Shown here one piece after another: positions 6,298 to 12,114 of a DNA stretch of 17,039 nt. The DNA comes from Actinomycetes bacterium (GTDB lineage Bacteria; Actinomycetota; Actinomycetes; Propionibacteriales; Propionibacteriaceae). The position numbers and the translations under genes are program-made. A model generated the notes under the pieces. That model ran no database searches. It saw only the letters and a list, made by a program, of their open reading frames with translations, and was not told the origin of the DNA. Where the stretch lies: the NCBI GenBank assembly GCA_023393755.1, contig JAEXCA010000039.1, positions 1 through 17,039 of the forward strand, written 5' to 3'. Numbering within the stretch: position 1 is the stretch's first letter; the number at the start of each line of letters is the position of its first letter.

Positions 6298-8014
6298 CGG
6301 GGGTTCCTTCCGGGTCGGGCAGGATGAACTGCCACAGCAGGGTTTGCGCGTAGGAGCGCCAGGGACGCCAGTTCTCGGCCAGCGCGGCGGCCTGCCGAGG
6401 GTCCCGGCCGAGCCGGGCCAGCGCCTGGCGGGTGCCGAGATCGGTGGGCATGAACGCGTCCGGGTCGCCGAGCGCGCGGATCGCGAGGTAGCTGGCCGTC
6501 CAGTCACCGATTCCCGGCAGGGCCAGCAGCCGTTCGCGGGTCTGCTGCCGGTCGGGACCGCGGTCCAGCGCCAGCTCGCCGCTGGCCAGCGCCCGGCACA
6601 GCCCGATCAGGGCTCGGCCACGGGCCCGGGGCATCGGGAGATCCTCCGGGTCCAGCGCTGCCAGTGTCGCCGCGGCGGGGAAGAGGTGGGTCAGTTCGGG
6701 GGTCGCGGCGGTCTCGTCCGGTGCAGAAACCGGGCGATGGCGGCCAGTCGCGTGGATAGTGTCCGCGAACGCCCTGTGCTGCCCGGTTTCTGTCGGGCTG
6801 GACGGCCGGCACGTCACGTAACCGGGTAACGGTTCCCCGTACCACTGGATGAGCCTTCCGAGGATGGTCCGGGCGCCGGCCACCGAGATCTGCTGCCCGA
6901 CGACCGCCCGGACGGCGACCTCGGCACCGTCGACATGGCCGGGCAGGCGCAGCCCGGGCCACCGGCGCAGCAGCGGGCCGAGCACCGGATCGGGGCCGAG
7001 CGCGTCCGCCACCGCCAGCGGATCGCAGTCGGCGTCCAGCAGGCGACCCGCCCGCTCGACCGCCGCGGCGATGTCGCGCAGGTCTCCCAGAGCGAGTTCG
7101 ACCGCGACGGTCGCGGTGCCGGGCTCGGGAAGGTCGGGCAGTTCGAGGCGAATCGTTCCCGGTGCGTACGGCAGCCTCAGGGTGCGGGCGTACCACCCGT
7201 CGCCCACCGCCTCGACGCCGGGCAGGGCGCGAGGGGCGAGGAAGCGTCGCAGTCCACTGCCGTGGAACGGGGTCCGGACGGCCAGCCGCAGCCGGATCGT
7301 CCCGGGAGCCGTGGCTGCCGGCTGGCCCGATCGTGACCCGGCCCGTTGGTCCTCGTCCCGCTGCCGCGGCCCTCGCCGGGTCTCCTCCCGTCCCGCCGCT
7401 GAGAGCGGCGTCGCGACCGTCCGGGACGGGACCGTCCCCGCGTCCCGGCGCCGGCCACGTAGTTCGCTGGGCGTCGTGCCGTAGACCGCGCGGATGGTGT
7501 CGTTGAACTGGCGGACGGAGTCGAAACCCGCCGCGAAGGCGATCTCGCCGAAGCTCAGCGCGGTGGCGTCGATCAGGCTGCGGGCGGTCTGCGCCCGCCG
7601 GGCGCGGGCCAGGGCGAGCGGCCCGGCGCCCAGTTCGGCGGTGAGGACGCGGGTGAGATGGCGCGGGGTGTAGCCCAGGTGCGCCGCCAGACCCGGCACG
7701 CCTTCGCGGTCGACCACGCCGTCGGCGATCAGCCGCATCGCGCGGCCGGCCGTGCTGGCCTGGACATCCCAGGACGGACTGCCCGGGGTGGCGTCCGGCA
7801 GGCAGCGCTTGCAGGCCCGGAACCCCGCTGCCTGCGCGGCTGCCGCGGTCGGGTAGAAGGCGACGTTCCCCGGCGCCGGGGTGCGCGCCGGGCAACTCGG
7901 CCGACAGTAGATGCCGGTCGTGGTGACCGCGGTGTAGAACACCCCGTCGAACCGCCGGTCGCGGGAGGAGACCGCCCGGTAGCAGGTGCTCGCGTCCGGG
8001 ATGCTTGGCCTCAT
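6281..8014 (-). CDS. alkA: Ada-type regulator fused to AlkA 3-methyladenine DNA glycosylase
   Basis: This is a 577-residue fusion. Residues 11-75 form the Ada zinc and methyl-acceptor domain, with Cys37, Cys41, Cys68 and Cys71 (YCRPSC and ACKRC). Residues about 88-185 form an AraC-type DNA-binding domain. An Arg/Gln-rich linker follows, then the AlkA N-terminal domain (about 235-320) and the HhH-GPD glycosylase domain (about 330-565). The helix-hairpin-helix is LPGIGDWTA (499-507) and the catalytic Asp is D525 in MPTDLG. The family senses methylphosphotriesters through the zinc-site Cys, activates repair genes, and excises 3-methyladenine and related bases. About 40 extra residues (near 396-440) within the glycosylase domain coincide with an inverted repeat, described separately. 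The ATG at 8014 fits the usual start of Ada domains; its ribosome site is weak. It probably regulates its own operon, including the Ogt-like gene downstream. Confidence 0.93.
   Translation of the reverse strand: MRPSIPDASTCYRAVSSRDRRFDGVFYTAVTTTGIYCRPSCPARTPAPGNVAFYPTAAAAQAAGFRACKRCLPDATPGSPSWDVQASTAGRAMRLIADGVVDREGVPGLAAHLGYTPRHLTRVLTAELGAGPLALARARRAQTARSLIDATALSFGEIAFAAGFDSVRQFNDTIRAVYGTTPSELRGRRRDAGTVPSRTVATPLSAAGREETRRGPRQRDEDQRAGSRSGQPAATAPGTIRLRLAVRTPFHGSGLRRFLAPRALPGVEAVGDGWYARTLRLPYAPGTIRLELPDLPEPGTATVAVELALGDLRDIAAAVERAGRLLDADCDPLAVADALGPDPVLGPLLRRWPGLRLPGHVDGAEVAVRAVVGQQISVAGARTILGRLIQWYGEPLPGYVTCRPSSPTETGQHRAFADTIHATGRHRPVSAPDETAATPELTHLFPAAATLAALDPEDLPMPRARGRALIGLCRALASGELALDRGPDRQQTRERLLALPGIGDWTASYLAIRALGDPDAFMPTDLGTRQALARLGRDPRQAAALAENWRPWRSYAQTLLWQFILPDPEGTPDVARD
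6724..6792. repeat. Inverted repeat inside alkA (palindromic element, in frame)
   Basis: A perfect 12-base inverted repeat, CAGAAACCGGGC at 6724-6735 and GCCCGGTTTCTG at 6781-6792, encloses 45 bases. It encodes residues about 408-431 of the Ada-AlkA protein, in a Ser/Thr/His-rich segment that has no counterpart in AlkA homologues as I remember them. The flanking protein (the GQQISVAGARTILGRL side and the LTHLFP side) is normally nearly adjacent. It looks like a small palindromic element that inserted without shifting the frame. Confidence 0.7.
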
Positions 8015-8357
8015 CGACCACCACCCCCGACCATCGAAGGCGTGCGCACCAGGCCGCCGCTGGGTGACGTGGGACGACCCTCGACGGCAGCCGACGCCAC
8101 CCGCGGGGCCACCGGGGACGGTTCCGGGGCCACCGGGGACGGTTCCTGTTGGCCCCGGCTCGCGCCGGGCAGGCTGGGTTGGGCTGCCATGCGTCCATCC
8201 TGCTCCCCGGAGGGGTGGATTCCTAGCGGAAATCGGACATCGCGGAGCCCACGGCGCATCATCCCGCGGCAGACCGCGGCCGGCAGGAGCGGACCGCTCA
8301 GCCGCCGTCCCTGGCGTCCGCGACCAGGCTGCGTCCCGGCTCCCGGAGCGAGGTCGG
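8015..8357. other. 343-base gap upstream of alkA; no firm gene
   Basis: The gap between the alkA start and the dsrE stop holds the tandem repeat at 8105-8146. On the minus strand it also holds a possible 59-codon frame from the ATG at 8190, whose TGA overlaps the alkA ATG in an ATGA arrangement. That frame is Pro/Ser/Ala-rich and partly made of the repeat (EPSPVAP twice), so it may be chance. GGGGAG lies upstream at 8203-8208, but 12 bases from that ATG. I found no convincing -10 box for alkA and no terminator hairpin for the sulfur operon. Confidence 0.45.
8105..8146. repeat. Two perfect 21-bp tandem repeats containing GGGGACGGTTCC
   Basis: Units 8105-8125 and 8126-8146 are identical and directly adjacent. 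Each begins ggggccacc and ends with GGGGACGGTTCC. The same 12-mer occurs in reverse orientation inside lhr (14527-14538). The repeats lie 91 bases upstream of the alkA start. They could be regulator sites or simply copies of a dispersed repeat. Confidence 0.85.
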
Positions 8358-8942
8358 CTAGACGAAGATGATCTGCCCGCCCTCGGAGATGTCCATGAAG
8401 TCGGAGGCGCTGATCACTGCCTCCACCCCGTCGTGCAGGTCGGCCTCGGTGAGCTGCATCATGTCGAAGGACATCCGGCAGCCCCACAGGTGACCGCCCA
8501 TCTCGACGATCTGGTCGAGCAGTTCCGGGACGGTCGGGATCTCCAGGTCGGCGATCTGCTTGCGCATCATCGAGGTCGCCATCCGGGTCATCCCGGGGAG
8601 GGCGCCGGCCAGGGCCGGGATCGGCAGCCGCGGTGCCTGGGTGAGGTGCATCGCGGTGTTGCCGAGCATGGTGAACTTCAGGTCGTCCATCCGCCAGCGG
8701 GTGATGATGTCGAAGCCCCAGAAGGTGAAGAACAGATGGGTCTCGATGCCCTCGCCGAGGGCGGCGTTGGCCAGGATCAGCCCCGGGTAGGCCATGTCGA
8801 GGTTGCCCTTGGAGCAGATGATCACCAGCTTGCGGCCGGCTGGGGTGGACGAGGTCGCGGCCTCCTCGGGCAGCGGGCAGTCCTCGCCGCCGAAGTCGGG
8901 GACGATCGGGTCAGTGGCGATGGGGTCGGTGGTGGCGGTCAT
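8358..8942 (-). CDS. DsrE-family sulfur carrier (DsrE2-like)
   Basis: This 194-residue protein has an acidic, Pro/Thr-rich N-terminal tail (1-35) followed by a DsrE/DsrF/DsrH-like domain. Family signatures include 'SKGNLDMAYPGLILANAALG', HLFFTFWGFD, LPGMTRMATSMM and GGHLWGCRMSFDMM. Cysteines are C22, C43 and C155; C155 sits at the conserved family position and is the likely persulfide carrier. DsrE2 proteins often accompany sulfide oxidation and sulfur-transfer genes and are thought to pass sulfane sulfur among TusA, DsrC-like or rhodanese partners on the cytoplasmic side. The ATG at 8942 has a strong AGGAGG six bases upstream. It follows the TusE-like gene after 156 bases that carry repeats, so it is either the last gene of the sulfur operon or separately expressed. 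Confidence 0.9.
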   Translation of the reverse strand: MTATTDPIATDPIVPDFGGEDCPLPEEAATSSTPAGRKLVIICSKGNLDMAYPGLILANAALGEGIETHLFFTFWGFDIITRWRMDDLKFTMLGNTAMHLTQAPRLPIPALAGALPGMTRMATSMMRKQIADLEIPTVPELLDQIVEMGGHLWGCRMSFDMMQLTEADLHDGVEAVISASDFMDISEGGQIIFV

Positions 8943-9007
8943 GGGTTCCTCCTGCAGATGGTTCGGGTGGATCGTCCTTGGGTGCTTCGACTGGGTGGGA
9001 CGAGGTG

Positions 9008-9067
9008 CCCTTCGACAGGCTCAGGGGTCGCCGTCCCCGGGTGCCGGGAGCCCCGACAGGCTCAGGG
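9008..9067. repeat. Two dispersed-type repeat units between tusE and dsrE
   Basis: The copy cccttcgacaggctcagggg is at 9008-9027 and a diverged copy, ccccgacaggctcaggg, is at 9051-9067. A partial 'cttcgactgggtggga' lies just before. They belong to the same family as 5683-5785 and 12774-12788. Here they stand between two same-strand genes, so they could attenuate or process the transcript. Confidence 0.8.
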
Positions 9068-9098
9068 TCACTGTCGCCGGGCGTCCCCTGTCGCACGG

Positions 9099-9413
9099 CT
9101 AGACACAGCCCTTGGGTTTGGGAAGGCCCGCCAGGTAGGCCATCTTCTTGGCCGGCTTGCCGGGGAACAGCTCGAACAGCTCCTTGATCGGGAAGCCGCC
9201 CACGGTACTGGCCCGCCGCAGCGTCGCGGTCTCGCCGCGGGCCGGGTAGTCCATCCGCAGGAAGCGCAGCACCGCCCAGTGCCGGTCGGTGAGTTGCAGC
9301 CCGATCAGCCGGGCCAGCTCCGCGCCCAGCTTCTCGTCCCACTGGTCGTAGGCAACCAGGAAGCCCTCGTCGTTGACATCGATCGGGCGTCCGCCGATCA
9401 GGGTGGTGGGCAT
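9099..9413 (-). CDS. tusE: TusE/DsrC/DsvC-family sulfur relay protein
   Basis: This 104-residue protein has the family's size and C-terminal arm: GLPKPKGCV ends the chain, with the penultimate Cys103 (CysA) as the sulfur-carrying residue. The helix block with 'LTDRHWAVLRFLRMDYP' and GFPIKELFELFPGKPAKK is typical. In true DsrC a second cysteine lies 11 residues earlier; here that position (92) is Ala. The protein is therefore TusE-like or a DsrC-like carrier that cannot form the CysA-CysB trisulfide of dissimilatory sulfite reductase. No dsrAB is present. Its likely job is to accept persulfide in the cytoplasm. The ATG at 9413 has AAGGAG about eight bases upstream. It follows the SQR-like gene after only 12 bases, so the two are co-transcribed. 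Confidence 0.93.
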   Translation of the reverse strand: MPTTLIGGRPIDVNDEGFLVAYDQWDEKLGAELARLIGLQLTDRHWAVLRFLRMDYPARGETATLRRASTVGGFPIKELFELFPGKPAKKMAYLAGLPKPKGCV

Positions 9414-9425
9414 GGGTTGGCTCCT

Positions 9426-10904
9426 TCAGAACTTCGGGACGATCGGGTGGGGCAGGACTGTGGCCGGGTCGGCGGCGGAGTCGACCCCGGGACGGTCGAC
9501 GTACCCGCCCGCGGCCGCCATCGCCGGCGCCGGTGCGGCCGCCGGAGCCGGGGACGGCCGGGTGGTCAGCGGCTTGGTCTCCAGCCGGGGTCCGGCCGGA
9601 CGGGGCGGTGGTGGCGGGCTGGACGGTTGCTCCGGCGCCGGCAGTCCGGTGGCCTTCGGGCCGACCTCCGATTCCACCCGCTTGCCGGCCAGGCTCATCG
9701 CGGTCGGGATGAACGGGATCGGACGGCCGGGCAGCAGCAGGTTCCAGTAGATCCACCGGAAGGCCAGCTTGCCGAGGTGGTTCAGGTGGGTCTCTGCCAA
9801 CAGCTTGAACGGGCCGATGGCCGGCAATGGGAAGCTGCCGGTGAACGGCTCCGTGGTGTAGTTGAAGTCCAGCAACATGCCCTTGCGGCCGCCCGATTCG
9901 ATGAAGCAGTTCGCGTGGCCATCGAAGCTGTGGGTGGCCGGTCGTCCCTGGAACTCGTCGAGGAAGTTGTGGACGAAGACGTCGGCGGCGAAGTGGGCGA
10001 CCGAGCCGGCCTTCGAGGTCTGCAGGGTGCCGGCGTCGCCCAGCACGTACACCCCGGGGTGATGGAGCGAGGCCATGGTGTGCTGGTCACAGGGGACGAG
10101 GTTGAGCTCGTCGCCCAACCCGGAGCGCGCGACGTAGTCGGCGCCCATGTTCAGCGGCACGGTGACCAGCAGGTCGAAGCCGATCCGCCGGCCGTCGAAG
10201 GAGACCAGCTCGGCGGTGTCGTTGTCGATCCGCTCGACCGCGAAGTCGGTCTCCAGCGCTATCTGCCGTTCGGTCAGCGCGGTGTTCAGTTCGCGGGAGG
10301 CCACCGGCTTGGTGAAGGCGCCGTCCAGCGGCGTGACGTAGATCAGCTCGGTGCGTTCGCGGATGTGGTGCTTGCGCAGCCAGTCGTCGGCCAGGAAGGT
10401 GAACTCCAGCGGCGCCACCGGGCACTTGATCGGCATCTCGGTGATGTGGACCACCAGCCGTCCACCGCGGAACCGGCGCATCGCCTCGGTCAGCGCCTGC
10501 GCTCCCGGCAGGCTGTAGAACTCGTGCACCTTGTCACCCCAGAGCGCGCCCTGCATCCCCGGGGTGGCGTCGGGACGGGGCGCGACGCCGGTGGCGATCA
10601 CCAGGTAGTCGTAGCCCAGCGTCCGTCCGTCGGCCAGGTGCACCGCGCGGTAGGTGGGATCGACCCGGTCGATCTCGGTGAGCAGCAGGTCGATGCCGTC
10701 GGCGATGAACCGGTGCCGGGAGCGCACCACGTCGTTGGTGTTGTAGATGCCGAACGGCATGAACAGGTAGCCGGGCTGGTAGTGGTGGGCGTCGTCCCGG
10801 TCCACGACGGTGATGTGCAACTCATGGCGCGGCAGCGCCGCCCGCAGCTTGTTGGCGACCATGGTGCCGGCGGTCCCACCGCCGACGATGACCAGTCGTT
10901 TCAT
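9426..10904 (-). CDS. Sulfide:quinone reductase-like FAD oxidoreductase with Pro/Ala-rich tail
   Basis: This is a 492-residue flavoprotein. The N-terminal Rossmann motif is VIVGGGTAG (GxGxxG near 8-13), and the second FAD motif is GVYVLGDAG near 284-292. The segment EMPIKCPVAPLEF holds Cys161, equivalent to catalytic Cys160 of well-studied SQRs. Cys333 (in GHANCFIESGGRKG) is the probable second redox cysteine, and Cys272 is the third. 'GKLAFRWIYWNLLLPGRP' is also typical of SQR-type enzymes. It would oxidise sulfide to polysulfide or persulfide and reduce quinone at the membrane. Residues about 410-492 are an unusual Pro/Ala/Ser-rich extension beyond the usual end. The ATG at 10904 (MKRLVIVGGG) is chosen because the Rossmann fold begins there and TGGAG lies eight bases upstream. 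It heads the operon sqr-tusE-dsrE. The NADH dehydrogenase family is a less likely alternative. Confidence 0.88.
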   Translation of the reverse strand: MKRLVIVGGGTAGTMVANKLRAALPRHELHITVVDRDDAHHYQPGYLFMPFGIYNTNDVVRSRHRFIADGIDLLLTEIDRVDPTYRAVHLADGRTLGYDYLVIATGVAPRPDATPGMQGALWGDKVHEFYSLPGAQALTEAMRRFRGGRLVVHITEMPIKCPVAPLEFTFLADDWLRKHHIRERTELIYVTPLDGAFTKPVASRELNTALTERQIALETDFAVERIDNDTAELVSFDGRRIGFDLLVTVPLNMGADYVARSGLGDELNLVPCDQHTMASLHHPGVYVLGDAGTLQTSKAGSVAHFAADVFVHNFLDEFQGRPATHSFDGHANCFIESGGRKGMLLDFNYTTEPFTGSFPLPAIGPFKLLAETHLNHLGKLAFRWIYWNLLLPGRPIPFIPTAMSLAGKRVESEVGPKATGLPAPEQPSSPPPPPRPAGPRLETKPLTTRPSPAPAAAPAPAMAAAGGYVDRPGVDSAADPATVLPHPIVPKF

Positions 10905-10935
10905 CGTTGAACTCCAGTCGAAGAGTGGTACCAAT

Positions 10936-10941
10936 ACTGTA
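10936..10941 (-). promoter_or_regulatory. -10 box TACAGT of the sqr operon promoter
   Basis: On the minus strand TACAGT fits the TANNNT -10 consensus. Transcription would start near 10929, giving a leader of about 25 bases that contains the ribosome site of the SQR-like gene. No good -35 is visible, as expected for a promoter that relies on other contacts. The box overlaps the palindrome at 10940-10953. Confidence 0.5.
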
Positions 10942-10953
10942 CCCCGTAGGGTA
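10940..10953. promoter_or_regulatory. CsoR/CstR-like operator palindrome TACCC-N4-GGGTA
   Basis: TACCCCGTAGGGTA is a perfect 5-base inverted repeat with a 4-base spacer and G/C-rich arms. It resembles the operators of CsoR/RcnR-family repressors, including the persulfide sensor CstR, which controls sqr and sulfurtransferase genes in other bacteria. It overlaps the -10 box of the sulfur operon, a position that suits repression. No csoR-type gene is in this window, so the regulator would act from elsewhere. The link is inferred from sequence likeness and context. Confidence 0.5.
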
Positions 10954-10986
10954 TGGATCGGAGGTGGATTCGACGGAATCGGGCAC

Positions 10987-11232
10987 CGGTTCATCGAGGG
11001 CCTGTGCAGGTTCCAGGAGCGGGCGCAGCGGTTCCCGCTCGAGCAGGTCCGCACGGTGTTGGCGGCCAGCCACGCGCGGGTGCTCGGGCTGATCGGGCAG
11101 TTCAGCGACGAGGAACTCTTCACCCGGAAGCACTTCGGCTGGACGGGCAGCACCAGCCTCGGCGCCTACTGCGTCTCAGCCACGTCCAGCCACTACGAGT
11201 GGGCGGTGAAGAAGCTGCGCCGCCACCGCTGA
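10987..11232 (+). pseudogene. C-terminal remnant of a ClbS/DfsB-family (DUF1706) protein
   Basis: About 81 residues up to the TGA at 11230-11232 match the second half of ClbS/DfsB four-helix-bundle proteins: FIEGLCRFQERAQ, then LAASHARVLGLIGQF, DEELFTRKHFGWTGSTSLG, and the hallmark CVSATSSHYEWAVKKLRRH. Family members are about 170 residues, so the N-terminal half is missing. Upstream in the same frame lies the sqr promoter region, with no family resemblance and no good start codon or ribosome site close by. The in-frame ATG at 10810 lies antisense inside the SQR-like gene. The remnant's preserved reading frame suggests recent truncation, perhaps when the sulfur operon arrived. Short internal translation cannot be excluded. 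It ends two bases from the converging aldo/keto reductase gene. Confidence 0.75.
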
Positions 11233-11234
11233 GG

Positions 11235-12059
11235 TCAGTGGCCGGTCCGGTCGGAGTCGGCGAGGTGCGCCTCGCCCCGATCGAGGGCGTCGATCGCGGC
11301 GATCTCCTCCGGGGTCAGTTCGAAGTCGAAGATCGCCAGGTTCTCCCGCTGGCGGGCGGGCGAGGCCGACTTCGGGATCGGCAGGTAGCCGTGCTGGACG
11401 TTCCACCGCAGCACCACCTGCGCGGCGCTCCGTTGGTGGACCTCGGCTATCCGGGTCAGGACCGGGTCGCCCAGCATCTCCGCCGGCTTGATCGGGCTCC
11501 ACGACTCGGTGACGATGCCGTGCTCGGCGTGGAAGGCGGTCGTGGCGGCGCGGGTGGCGTAGGGGTTGAGGTTGATCTGATTGACGTCGGGGACCGTGCC
11601 GGTGGCGTCGATCACCCGCTGCAGGTGGCTGGGCTTGAAGTTCGAGGTTCCGACCGCCCGGACGACGCCCGCCTCAAGCAGCTTCAACAGGCCTTCGAAG
11701 GCCTGCACGTAGGTGCCCTGATCGGGGTTCGGCCAGTGGATCAGCAGCAGGTCGAGGTACTCCACCCCGAGCCGCCGCAGCGACGCTTCGGCCGCCTGGC
11801 GGGCGCCGTCGGTGCTGTGCCACTGCCGGTTGAACTTGGTGGCGAGGAAGAGCTCCTCCCGCGGGACGCCGGAATCGCGAACGCCCTGGCCCACCGCGTC
11901 CTCGTTGCGGTAGTTCTCGGCGGTGTCGATCAGCCGGTAGCCGGCCTCGATCGCGGTGCGGACGGCGGCGGCGCCCTCGGCGCCCTGCAACGGCCAGGTG
12001 CCCAGGCCGATCGCCGGGATCTCGGCGCCGTGGGCGAGGGTGATGCTGGGAACGGTCAT
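11235..12059 (-). CDS. Aldo/keto reductase (2,5-diketogluconate reductase-like)
   Basis: This is a 274-residue (beta/alpha)8-barrel NADPH-dependent carbonyl reductase. The catalytic tetrad is complete: Asp45 and Tyr50 (in LIDTAENYRNE), Lys75 (LATKFN) and His108 (LLIHWPNP). The cofactor-binding end reads YLPIPKSASPARQRENLAIFDFEL, typical of the AKR5/DkgA-like branch. Such enzymes reduce sugars, methylglyoxal and other aldehydes in the cytosol; the substrate here is unknown. The ATG at 12059 is preferred over an in-frame ATG at 12200 because the family begins at SITLAHGAEIPAIGLGTW and because a -10 box stands just upstream, implying a leaderless message. It lies 55 bases after nei on the same strand. 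Confidence 0.94.
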   Translation of the reverse strand: MTVPSITLAHGAEIPAIGLGTWPLQGAEGAAAVRTAIEAGYRLIDTAENYRNEDAVGQGVRDSGVPREELFLATKFNRQWHSTDGARQAAEASLRRLGVEYLDLLLIHWPNPDQGTYVQAFEGLLKLLEAGVVRAVGTSNFKPSHLQRVIDATGTVPDVNQINLNPYATRAATTAFHAEHGIVTESWSPIKPAEMLGDPVLTRIAEVHQRSAAQVVLRWNVQHGYLPIPKSASPARQRENLAIFDFELTPEEIAAIDALDRGEAHLADSDRTGH

Positions 12060-12064
12060 GCTCC

Positions 12065-12070
12065 AACCTA
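12065..12070 (-). promoter_or_regulatory. -10 hexamer TAGGTT of a likely leaderless promoter for the aldo/keto reductase
   Basis: Read on the minus strand, TAGGTTGGAGC runs directly into the ATG at 12059. TAGGTT fits TANNNT and ends five bases before the start codon, so the transcript would begin at about the A of ATG. The GGAG next to the ATG is too close to act as a normal ribosome site. The string TAGGTTGGA is identical to that before the ABC ATPase (681-689). Confidence 0.5.
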
Positions 12071-12114
12071 ACCCCGCCGCCGGGTGGGTACGGCGATCGT
12101 CCCAGGCTGTGTTC

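Noticed and set aside
6298..6507. Extended start for the Ogt-like protein at 6507
   Set aside because: The extra 70 residues are an out-of-frame reading of the alkA end. The ATG at 6297 has a good GGAAGGAA site and matches the family's N-terminus.
6724..6792. The AlkA insert as an intein or intron
   Set aside because: About 40 residues is far too short for an intein, no splicing motifs are present, and the frame is continuous.
8105..8146. Tandem repeats as a CRISPR array
   Set aside because: Only two directly adjacent units without spacers, and no cas genes nearby.
7986..10910. 974-codon open frame on the plus strand across the sulfur operon
   Set aside because: It is the antisense shadow of the alkA-upstream region and the dsrE, tusE and sqr genes. 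It is rich in His/Gln/Gly/Val with no domain, and the minus-strand frames contain clear families.
10810..10986. In-frame N-terminal extension of the ClbS/DfsB remnant
   Set aside because: It runs antisense through the SQR-like start and its promoter, and it does not resemble the family's N-terminal half.
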